A DNA stretch of 64,000 nucleotides, from positions 1 through 64,000 of the forward strand of contig MABD01000008.1 in the NCBI GenBank assembly GCA_002162955.1. Direction: 5' to 3'. Source of the DNA: Gammaproteobacteria bacterium 45_16_T64. Lineage in GTDB: Bacteria; Pseudomonadota; Gammaproteobacteria; Pseudomonadales; Ketobacteraceae. Positions 49,162-56,864 of the stretch are shown here, piece after piece. Below the pieces are notes generated by a model. It was not told where the DNA came from and ran no database searches. It saw only the letters and a program-made list of their open reading frames with translations. Position numbers and translations under genes: made by a program. How positions within the stretch are numbered: the stretch's first letter is position 1; each line of letters starts with the position of its first letter.

Positions 49162-50232
49162 TTATAGGTCTATTTCTCGGGTCCAATTGTCAGGAAATTC
49201 TAGCGCCATTGGATTGTTAGGATTCCAGGAAACATCGTAGGCGTAGAGCTTGCTATCGGTAATTCTGAAAACAGAGTAGTGACCACGTTCGTCCGAATTG
49301 TAATTAAGGTAGTAGGGCGATCCGACGTTAAACACAGGAATACCATTCCAGGTATAAGCACTCGTTGCGTGAGAATGGCCATGTAAATAGGCAATGACGG
49401 GGTAATCTTTTATCGCGTCGTATAGAGTGTCTATTTGTTCGTTGTCCCATTCAAAGGTCTCCCAGGGGCCGTAATGAGACATGATAATGACTTTTTTGTT
49501 GGTGCCAGCAACGTGTTCTGCTAAATCTTGTTTCAGAAATGTAAGGGCCATACGAGGGTTTCTAACACCAGGAACTTCATGGTTTGGGTCAACGTCTGAT
49601 GGGGTTAGGTTAAGCTGAACAAAGTGAATGTTATCCCAATCCCAACTATAGTGTCCATTTTTGTCTGGGGCCGTATTGGCGAGGCCCACTCGGTATTGGT
49701 TTCTAACGCTGACTGAGTCTGCGACCGGGTGTGCTTGAAGCAAGCGGTATCCGATATTGCTCCACTCGAAGAAGTCATGATTTCCGTAACCTTCAAACAT
49801 GGGGAATTTGACATCTCGATTTCCACATAGGCCATAGATATCAGTGAAACCTTTGTATTCATTCTCTGATAAGGTTCTGCCATCCCTTCCATTTTGAGTG
49901 ATGTCGCCATTCATAATAATGCCACGAATGTTGCTGACGGGGGCGTTGATACCAAACGTATCCCAATGAAGTTGAACGTCAGCCTGATTAATAGCAATTT
50001 TATGCAGGTCATTTTTGTCTTCTGCGCCACCGCCAAATTGAGAGTCACCAAATGCAATAAAGGTTACATCGGTTTGATCTATACCCAACCAAAAATTATC
50101 AACAGGCGGAAGATCGTCACTTGTGCAGTCATCATTCCCGTAGTCTGAGATGCAACCACTTATTGCAATGGTTAACGTAGTGATTAATGCTAAGCGAGTT
50201 AGCGTTTGCGGGGCGGAATGTGAATCAGTCAT
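49162..50232 (-). CDS. Metallophosphoesterase lipoprotein
   Basis: 356 residues with a lipoprotein signal (ALITTLTIAISGC). The calcineurin-like phosphoesterase motifs are all present in order: FIAFGDSQFGG, IIMNGDITQNGRD, EGYGNHDFF, VIIMSHYGP and YLHGHSHATSA, giving a dinuclear metal site. Acting in the periplasm or on the cell surface, it may hydrolyse phosphodiesters or phosphomonoesters; the substrate is unknown. It ends 4 bp from apbE, convergent. Confidence 0.9.
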   Translation of the reverse strand: MTDSHSAPQTLTRLALITTLTIAISGCISDYGNDDCTSDDLPPVDNFWLGIDQTDVTFIAFGDSQFGGGAEDKNDLHKIAINQADVQLHWDTFGINAPVSNIRGIIMNGDITQNGRDGRTLSENEYKGFTDIYGLCGNRDVKFPMFEGYGNHDFFEWSNIGYRLLQAHPVADSVSVRNQYRVGLANTAPDKNGHYSWDWDNIHFVQLNLTPSDVDPNHEVPGVRNPRMALTFLKQDLAEHVAGTNKKVIIMSHYGPWETFEWDNEQIDTLYDAIKDYPVIAYLHGHSHATSAYTWNGIPVFNVGSPYYLNYNSDERGHYSVFRITDSKLYAYDVSWNPNNPMALEFPDNWTREIDL

Positions 50233-50369
50233 AAAAGAGCCGTTTTTATTGTTTTGAGGTGATGATATACCCCTATATTTCGATAATTTAATGGGTTTAA
50301 CAACAGTGTTTTAAGGCCATTGCTTACGTAAGCAATATCGTTCAAATATACCTGGATAACACTGCCATT

Positions 50370-51395
50370 TTATGACAGATAATTCTCTCTATATGAGGAG
50401 GGGCTTAGCCCTGTCCATTGTTTAAACGCTCTTCGGAAGGCGGCCGCTTCGCTAAATTGTAAACGTTGCGTAATATCTTCAATCGTTAGCTCACCAATTT
50501 CCAGAAAATCACATGCCAGGTTTCGGCGGGCATCTTGTAGTAATTGTGTGTAGGTAACATTGAGTTCTTTTAGGCGGCGTTTTAGCGTGCTTTTGGACGT
50601 ATTGAAATGATTGGCCAGCTCATCAATATTCGGATATCCATTTGGATGTTGGGAAATGTATTTAGATATATGTGTAAGCAAGCCTTCTTGATTGTTTAGC
50701 TCGTCCAGCAGCCCTGAAGACCGCTGGGTAACCTCATGTATGATGGCTGGGTTGGAAAATGAAAGTGGAATATCGAAAAGTTCGGGGGAGCAAGTGATTT
50801 GAGTTCGGTGAGAATTAAATTGAACGTTGTTTCCAAGTAGCGCGTAATATTCCTCTGCATATTCCGGTTTGTCAAAGTCGAATTCAAACGTGCAGTCCAT
50901 CGTTTTTTGTTCGGTAGCGTACAGAAAGCAATGGTAGAGGGTGGAGAAAAGTACTTCTGCAAAAAAGTGCTGGATTTCACCGCCTTCAATCGCTGGGTCG
51001 CAGGTCAAGTGGGCAGTTGAAGGGTGTCGAATCACATCAATAACCGTGATCGGCGAGATAAGTTTCTTATAAGTCTGAATAATGTGAAGGGCTTCCCCAA
51101 CGGTGTTGCAAGCAAGAGAACCTAAGCCTACGGATCCATGGCCACTAAACATCAAGCGTTGGCCAAAGTAGAGGCCTAGCGCCGGTTTATCTAATTGCTT
51201 GATGCAGGTTTGTATGAGTGATTTGTATTGATTGTAAGTAATACGTGCAGAAAAGTTGGTTTCTAATTCTTCTCCCAAACCCGAAAGCTGTCGGAGTTCT
51301 GCTACATCTAGCCCTAATTCACCTGCATAACTTAGCAAGGCCTTTGGGTGGTTGTGGTACCGAATGATGGTATCTGAGGGTTGAATGATCTTCAT
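50370..51395 (-). CDS. AraC-family regulator (OruR type)
   Basis: 341 residues with the PF12625 sensor region (HPKALLSYAGELGLDVAELRQLSGLGEEL ... GSVGLGSLACNTVGEALHIIQTYKKLISPITV) and two C-terminal helix-turn-helices (IDELANHFNTSKSTLKRRLKELNVTYTQLLQDARRNLA; IEDITQRLQFSEAAAFRRAFKQWTGLSPSSYR). It diverges from the FadL-family porin at 51716 across 320 bp, which carries repeated TTTGTCA motifs suitable as its operator. It may sense a lipid or hydrocarbon taken up by that porin. Confidence 0.92.
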   Translation of the reverse strand: MKIIQPSDTIIRYHNHPKALLSYAGELGLDVAELRQLSGLGEELETNFSARITYNQYKSLIQTCIKQLDKPALGLYFGQRLMFSGHGSVGLGSLACNTVGEALHIIQTYKKLISPITVIDVIRHPSTAHLTCDPAIEGGEIQHFFAEVLFSTLYHCFLYATEQKTMDCTFEFDFDKPEYAEEYYALLGNNVQFNSHRTQITCSPELFDIPLSFSNPAIIHEVTQRSSGLLDELNNQEGLLTHISKYISQHPNGYPNIDELANHFNTSKSTLKRRLKELNVTYTQLLQDARRNLACDFLEIGELTIEDITQRLQFSEAAAFRRAFKQWTGLSPSSYRENYLS

Positions 51396-51455
51396 AAGAG
51401 AACTCTTTGTATTGTTGTTATTTTGTAAAGTACTTTTATTTTTATCAGCGTTTGA

Positions 51456-51609
51456 GCCGATTTGTCACTCTAATATCCACATGTAGCCGCTAGTGTATTG
51501 GTTTTACAGGCGGGTTAATTTTGACCGTCGGTATTATTTGGGCTGATTTGTCATATGTGAGACTAAAGTCCCAATATATAGTTTGTATCAATCTAGTCAA
51601 GTGACAAAA
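51456..51609. promoter_or_regulatory. Repeated GATTTGTCA motifs in the AraC/FadL divergent region
   Basis: AGCCGATTTGTCAC (51456-51469) and GGCTGATTTGTCAT (51541-51554) are direct repeats 85 bp apart, about eight helical turns. A third related site in inverted orientation is GTGACAAAA (51601-51609). The set resembles AraC-type half-sites that allow looping. No gene lies in this 320-bp region. Confidence 0.5.
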
Positions 51610-51715
51610 CTGTTGGCTCGGATGTTTTGAAGCTGACCATAAAAAGTAAACGCAATTGACAGGGCGTTAACCCAACTAAATTCAATGAGTTAGGTGGGAT
51701 AAGGACAAAATAATA

Positions 51716-53485
51716 ATGAAGAATAATAATTGTCTTAAATTAAGAAACAAATTAATAGCTCATCGGTATTCAGGCTCTAGAGTTAGCCGTGCAGCGTTGG
51801 TAGCATGCGTTGGGTTGGCCTCGATTTCGGCCAATCATGCCCAAGCACAGCTCATGCAAAATTTGTCGATAGGTAACCCAAAGGCGCTTGCCCTGGGACA
51901 TGCGGTTACTGCTGATCCACCGGGCATTGACTCCATTCACTTTAACCCCGCGGGATTGGCAAAGATCCAAGGGAGGCAGCAGCAGACTAAGCTTTTAGCT
52001 GCTCATATGTCGATTTCAAGCAAAACAGGCTCCCAGCAGAATACTCAAGCCATTAGGGATGAGTTTGAAGCTTTTAACGATAACCTTCCTGATGATGCCG
52101 ACCCTGTGGCATTTCCAGAGGACAATCAAGCAAACCTAAGTGCTACGGCTACGCAGCCCGTGTTGATTTTGCCATTTGCGGGTATGACTGAGGTGCCGTT
52201 TATCTTGGCACCCTTTGGTGGGATTGCGGTTGAAGACCCTCATCAAGGTTGGACCTTTGGTACTGCAGTTTATACTCCCATGGGGTTTGGGTTTGCAAGA
52301 GATAGAGATGAGGACCCAGGCTCTTATCAGGGCTACGAGACGGCTATAACTCGCCTAACCTACTTTTCACCAACTATCGGTATTGAAGTGACAGATACTT
52401 TATCCGTCGGTGTGGGTATTAACTTTTCTTGGCAAGGCTTTGGGACAAAAACGAAATTTAGAGCGCCTGATCAGACGATAATTTTTATTAATCGGTCTGA
52501 AGCTGCGTTTGCGCCAATCTTAGGTGGGACAGATACTGATGGCGAAGCTCAAGCAGGTATTCTAGGCGCATTTGATAATATCGGCGATCTAGAGATTGTT
52601 GCAGAAGATCCACTCTCATTAGGTTTCAACTTAGGGTTGCTTTGGGAGCCGACGCCATGGCTGGCTTTTGGTTTTGTGTATCAGTCTGAGACTAAGGCGG
52701 ATATGGAAGGTGAGTTTCAAATGACGTATTCGGATGAATTTCTTGGAACAACCATCGGTTTAAAGGATATTTCTACGCTGATTGGCCCGCTAATCGGAGG
52801 GGCTGAGTTTAATGCGGAGAGGGTGGAGAAGGGAAAAATTGAAGTAGAGATGATTCAGCCCCAACATGTGGCTATAGGGACATCAATTCAAATACTACCC
52901 TCGGTTAAGTTTAATGTAGACGTCAAATGGATTGAATATAGTAAATGGGATAATCTGACCCTCTCATTTGATCAAAACGTGGATTTTCTTAATCTAGCAA
53001 GCATTGTGAGTTTTGCTGCCGGTGGTTTTGTAGAAGATAATGCTGACCCCGATGAACTGCGTATTCCTAGGGGATATGAAGATGTAGTTTCTTGGGCATT
53101 TGGTGTTGAATATCAGTTTAATGACGCCCTTGTGTTGAGGATGGGTTATGAACCTAGAGGCAGCGCGATTCCGGATGATAAAGTGGATTTCCTCTTCCCT
53201 ATAGCCGATTCTAACCTCTACTCGTTTGGCTTTGGCTACCAGATCGATGCGGAGTCGCGTATGGATTTCGCTATGGCCTATATGGTGTCAGAGTATGAAG
53301 CGGATTTACAGGTGACAGAGACGCTAAACGAAGACGGGAAATATGTGGAAACAGCCACAGGTGAATCTAGTAATGCAAATTCAATCACCCCCGGGGCAGT
53401 TGTTTATAACCCTTACGCATATTTACCGATTGAAGGTAAAACCGAAGCTTACCTCTTTACTATCAGTTATGACGAAAAGTTTTAA
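51716..53485 (+). CDS. FadL/OmpP1-family outer-membrane transporter
   Basis: 589 residues with a signal peptide ending near HAQAQ. LSIGNPKALALGHAVTADPPGIDSIHFNPAGLAKI carries the NPAGL motif of FadL proteins, whose N-terminal hatch and kinked strand import long-chain fatty acids and hydrocarbons. The barrel region has alternating strands and ends YLFTISYDEKF with a terminal Phe. It is about 140 residues longer than E. coli FadL, mainly from inserted loops in the middle. A strong terminator follows. Divergent transcription from an AraC regulator suggests substrate induction. Confidence 0.9.
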   Translation: MKNNNCLKLRNKLIAHRYSGSRVSRAALVACVGLASISANHAQAQLMQNLSIGNPKALALGHAVTADPPGIDSIHFNPAGLAKIQGRQQQTKLLAAHMSISSKTGSQQNTQAIRDEFEAFNDNLPDDADPVAFPEDNQANLSATATQPVLILPFAGMTEVPFILAPFGGIAVEDPHQGWTFGTAVYTPMGFGFARDRDEDPGSYQGYETAITRLTYFSPTIGIEVTDTLSVGVGINFSWQGFGTKTKFRAPDQTIIFINRSEAAFAPILGGTDTDGEAQAGILGAFDNIGDLEIVAEDPLSLGFNLGLLWEPTPWLAFGFVYQSETKADMEGEFQMTYSDEFLGTTIGLKDISTLIGPLIGGAEFNAERVEKGKIEVEMIQPQHVAIGTSIQILPSVKFNVDVKWIEYSKWDNLTLSFDQNVDFLNLASIVSFAAGGFVEDNADPDELRIPRGYEDVVSWAFGVEYQFNDALVLRMGYEPRGSAIPDDKVDFLFPIADSNLYSFGFGYQIDAESRMDFAMAYMVSEYEADLQVTETLNEDGKYVETATGESSNANSITPGAVVYNPYAYLPIEGKTEAYLFTISYDEKF

Positions 53486-53510
53486 TCCAGTTTCTCGCGT
53501 CCCAGAGAGT

Positions 53511-53537
53511 AACCCTGCCTTGTGCAGGGTTTTTTTT
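53511..53537 (+). terminator. Intrinsic terminator of the FadL-family gene
   Basis: AACCCTGC, loop CTTGT, GCAGGGTT, then a run of T to 53537. Located 25 bp after the stop codon. Confidence 0.92.
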
Positions 53538-53650
53538 GTCAATTCTATCTCGGCCATATTTACCTTAGGTATTTGTGCCCAGAACAGGTAAAATCCTTTT
53601 TTTGAAATCAAATTCGAAAATGGCGTAATGAGATCGCTTGATAGGATTGT

Positions 53651-54784
53651 ATGACTGAGAGTGTGGATTTTGTTGTTGTTGGTGCGGGAATGGCTGGTGC
53701 TTCGATTGCCTATGAGTTATCGCAACTTGGGGCAAGTGTTATCGTCCTAGAAGCAGAAGCTCATGCTGCGTATCATACCACTGGCCGCTCAGCAGCCTTT
53801 TATATGGTTGGATATGGTAATGATGTTGTTCGTGGCATCACGTTAAGTAGCGAGGCTTTTTATGGCAATCCCCCCGAAGATTTTTGTGAGCACCCCCTGC
53901 TTGGCCCTTTAGGCGCAATGTATCTTGCGAAGCCCTTACAGTTACCTCAGCTACAGGACGTTTACCAGCGCGTTAGCCAATGCCTAGACAATGTTGAATT
54001 GGTTGATGAAGCTTTTGTCTATGATAAATTACCTGAGTTGAAACCAGGTGTTGCCGCTGGGTTTTGGGAGCCAAATTCTAGAGAGATAGATGTCGCAGCT
54101 TTGTTGGGAGGCTATATTAAGCTGGCGACAAGGGCTGGCGTAACGTTTGTCTACAACGCAAGAGTGTCTTCGTTAGAGCGAATAGGTGATTCTTGGATAA
54201 TTAGCAGTGAAGGCCGAGAGTTTTGTGCTCGAAATATTGTTAATGCCAGTGGTGCTTGGGCGGATAAGTTAGCAAACCTTGCGGGCGCAGTGCCTCTTGG
54301 TATGGAGCCTAAGAAGCGCACAGTATGCGTTGCGAAAACACCGGAAGGTGTTGATGTCAGTCGCTGGCCGTTAACGATCGACATTGATGAGACATTCTAT
54401 TTTAAACCAGAATCAGGCAATATCCTTATTACTCCTGCCGACGAAATCCCATCGGAACCTGTGGACGCGTACGCAGAGGATATTGATGTCGCTCTGGGGA
54501 TTGCGCGTTTTGAAGAGGCAATGGATGTAAAAATCACTACGGTGAAGAGACAGTGGGCGGGGCTGAGAACATTTGTCGCAGATCGCTCTCCGGTGGTTGG
54601 TTATGATAGCCAGGTGGCTGGATTTTTTTGGCTTGCTGGCCAAGGTGGTTACGGTATTCAAATGGCGCCTGCATTGGCGAAATTAGCCGCTGCACTCGCG
54701 GTTGGGCGGTCGGTGCCCGATTTTATGGTTAAATTTGGTGTGACGTCAGAAAGCGTTAGCCCTGCACGTTACCAAAACGATTAA
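53651..54784 (+). CDS. FAD-dependent D-amino-acid dehydrogenase, DauA-like
   Basis: 377 residues of the DAO superfamily. GxGxxG (VVGAGMAGAS), an acidic ribose-binding Glu (VLEAEAHAAYHTTGRSAAFY), GAWADKLANLAGAVPLGMEPKKRT, DETFYFKPESGNILITPADE, RQWAGLRTFVADRSPVVGYD and FFWLAGQGGYGIQMAPALA follow closely the pattern of Pseudomonas aeruginosa D-arginine dehydrogenase DauA, including FCEHPLLGP. It probably oxidises a basic D-amino acid to the 2-keto acid at the membrane electron-transport chain. No dauB partner is adjacent, so the exact substrate is uncertain. Confidence 0.85.
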   Translation: MTESVDFVVVGAGMAGASIAYELSQLGASVIVLEAEAHAAYHTTGRSAAFYMVGYGNDVVRGITLSSEAFYGNPPEDFCEHPLLGPLGAMYLAKPLQLPQLQDVYQRVSQCLDNVELVDEAFVYDKLPELKPGVAAGFWEPNSREIDVAALLGGYIKLATRAGVTFVYNARVSSLERIGDSWIISSEGREFCARNIVNASGAWADKLANLAGAVPLGMEPKKRTVCVAKTPEGVDVSRWPLTIDIDETFYFKPESGNILITPADEIPSEPVDAYAEDIDVALGIARFEEAMDVKITTVKRQWAGLRTFVADRSPVVGYDSQVAGFFWLAGQGGYGIQMAPALAKLAAALAVGRSVPDFMVKFGVTSESVSPARYQND

Positions 54785-54797
54785 GAAGGAGAAGGAT

Positions 54798-55337
54798 ATG
54801 GCGGGTTCTTTACAGGATCAATTGTTGAAAGCAGGCCTGAGCACTAAACAAAAGGCAAATGATGCTAATTCACAGAAGAAAAAGAAGGTTAAAAAGCAAC
54901 GCAAGAGTAGTGATGTCGTTGTTGATGAAAATAAAGTGGAAGCAGAGAAAGTTAGAAAGGCAAAGGTTGAGCGCGATCAACAGCTGAATAAGCAAAGGAA
55001 GTTGGATGCCGAAGAAAAGGCGGTAGAAGCCCAGATAGCTGATATGGTGGCTCAGTCCAAAGTTGCGAAAGGTAATGGCGATATTGCCTATAATTTTGTG
55101 CATGAGAAAAAGGTCAAGAAGCTCTACGTAGTAGAAGATGTATCAAAAGGCCTGTCTAAGGGACAGTTAGCGATCGTGAGTATTAATGATAGCTATGAAC
55201 TGGTACCTACTGCGGTCGCTGAGAAGATTCGACAGCGAAATGAGAGTTGCATTATTGTGTGTAACCAGAATGAAACGGACATTGACGATGATGATCCGTA
55301 TGCTGATTTCCAGGTGCCAGACGACCTAATGTGGTAA
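54798..55337 (+). CDS. DUF2058 (YaiL-like) nucleoprotein-like protein
   Basis: 179 residues. MAGSLQDQLLKAGLSTKQKANDANSQKKKK is the typical start, followed by a highly charged coiled coil and a C-terminal domain (YNFVHEKKVKKLYVVEDVSKGLSKGQLAIVSINDSYELVPTAVAEKIRQR) ending in an Asp-rich tail. DUF2058 proteins are conserved across gammaproteobacteria; their role is not known, though the basic coil suggests nucleic acid binding. A strong AAGGAGAAGG is upstream, 13 bp after the preceding gene. Confidence 0.92.
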   Translation: MAGSLQDQLLKAGLSTKQKANDANSQKKKKVKKQRKSSDVVVDENKVEAEKVRKAKVERDQQLNKQRKLDAEEKAVEAQIADMVAQSKVAKGNGDIAYNFVHEKKVKKLYVVEDVSKGLSKGQLAIVSINDSYELVPTAVAEKIRQRNESCIIVCNQNETDIDDDDPYADFQVPDDLMW

Positions 55338-55386
55338 GTCAGCTGCAACAATACGCATGTTGTAGATAGCACGATAGTTGCGAGAT

Positions 55387-55438
55387 AAACGTAAGCTTCT
55401 AAACTGATGAGATGTATATCATCTAGAAGCCTACGTTT
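55387..55438 (+). promoter_or_regulatory. Long hairpin ending at the start codon of the REC-REC-GGDEF gene
   Basis: AAACGTAAGCTTCTA (55387-55401) pairs with TAGAAGCCTACGTTT (55424-55438) with one mismatch, and GATGA/TCATC extends it inside. The right arm contains the only ribosome-binding-like sequence (AGAAG) and touches the ATG at 55439, so it should hinder translation initiation unless opened. Confidence 0.65.
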
Positions 55439-56689
55439 ATGAAAAAAGTGTTATTGGTTGAAGATAGTTCTGTGGTGATCAAGGTCATTAAGCATCTATC
55501 GAAAGATCAGCAAGACCTCGATTTTGATATAGCAAAATCTTTCGCCGAGACCAAGGAGTTCATCGACGCGAATGGTGCTGGGTATTATCGAACGGCTGTT
55601 GTCGACCTGAACTTACCGGATGCACCCAATGGTGAGGTTGTCGATTTTATGCTGGGATTGTCGGTCCCAACGATTGTGCTGACGGGCAGTTTTGATGAGC
55701 ATTTACGGGATCAGATGCTTGAAAAGCCTATTGTGGATTACGTTATCAAGGAGAGTCGTTTTTCTTACGAGTATGTTCTCAAGCTTATTCGTCGATTAGA
55801 GTTAAATCGAAGCATCAAAGTGCTCGTTGCCGATGATTCTAGGACTTCTCGGCGTTTTGTCCGAGCGATGCTTGAGGTTCATCAGTACATCGCCCTGGAA
55901 GCGGAAAATGGTGAGGAAGCGTTGCAAATGATCAGCCAAGATCCCGCGATCAAAATGGTTATTGTTGACTACAACATGCCAGTAATGAATGGCTTTGAGT
56001 TGATCAAAAATGTCCGGCGCGATGTGACTAGAAATAAGACGATACTCATTGGCCTCTCAGCTCATGGTACGAAAGGAATGTCTGCGAAATTCATAAAAAA
56101 TGGCGCCAATGACTTCTTGGCTAAGCCGTTTAGCCATGAAGAGTTTTATTGTCGCATGATGCACAATATAGAAGCGCTCGAGCAATTGGAATCCATTGAA
56201 CATGCCGCAAATCATGATTATTTGACGGATATTCCGAATCGACGGTATTTTTACGAGCGCGCTGAGAGAGAGCTAGTGGAAGCCCAAGGGAAAGGGTTGT
56301 GTTCTTGTGTCGCATTAATGGATATTGATTATTTTAAAGCAATTAACGACCAATATGGCCATGAAGGCGGGGATATGGCGCTAATTGATATCGCAAAACT
56401 ACTGCACAAAGCGTTTGGTCGATTTTTCTACGCACGTATGGGCGGCGAAGAATTTGCCGTATTGATGATTGGTTTGCCAATAGAGAAAGCCGAGGTTCTT
56501 GCTGAGAACTTCCGTGAGCTGGTTGAAGACAGCATTCTTATGTTGGGGGGAAGCAGTACGTCAGTAACCATGTCTATTGGCCTGGTTTCTGATCAGCAAC
56601 ATACCCTGGACGAATTGGTAAATGAGGCCGACAAATTATTGTACGTCGCAAAAGAACAGGGGAGAAATAGAGTCATCGTAGAGAGCTAG
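55439..56689 (+). CDS. Two-receiver diguanylate cyclase (REC-REC-GGDEF)
   Basis: 416 residues. Receiver 1: VLLVEDSSVVIKVIKHL, phospho-Asp in TAVVDLNLPDAPNGE, TIVLTGS. Receiver 2: VLVADDSRTSRRFVRAML, VIVDYNMPVMNGFELI, IGLSAHGTKG, LAKPFS. The GGDEF domain follows: DYLTDIPNRRYFYERAE, LMDIDYFKAINDQYGHEGGD and the active site RMGGEEFAVLM (GGEEF, an active variant), with VTMSIGL and ADKLLYVAKEQGRNRV. Phosphorylation by an unidentified kinase should control synthesis of cyclic di-GMP. No kinase is adjacent. Translation may be limited by the hairpin at its start codon. Confidence 0.94.
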   Translation: MKKVLLVEDSSVVIKVIKHLSKDQQDLDFDIAKSFAETKEFIDANGAGYYRTAVVDLNLPDAPNGEVVDFMLGLSVPTIVLTGSFDEHLRDQMLEKPIVDYVIKESRFSYEYVLKLIRRLELNRSIKVLVADDSRTSRRFVRAMLEVHQYIALEAENGEEALQMISQDPAIKMVIVDYNMPVMNGFELIKNVRRDVTRNKTILIGLSAHGTKGMSAKFIKNGANDFLAKPFSHEEFYCRMMHNIEALEQLESIEHAANHDYLTDIPNRRYFYERAERELVEAQGKGLCSCVALMDIDYFKAINDQYGHEGGDMALIDIAKLLHKAFGRFFYARMGGEEFAVLMIGLPIEKAEVLAENFRELVEDSILMLGGSSTSVTMSIGLVSDQQHTLDELVNEADKLLYVAKEQGRNRVIVES

Positions 56690-56864
56690 AAAGGTCGTCG
56701 GTATGACCTAGTTCACATAGGCATTTTTTATGCCGAGTCAATTGCTGTTAGCCTGGTCAAAACCGGGGATATTTGTAAATGATAGCTTGCTCGTCGCAGG
56801 CTGTTCTGGCACATTGAGGGCATGGTTATGATGTGAGCGATCGGCTCTATGGACGGTTGGATAG

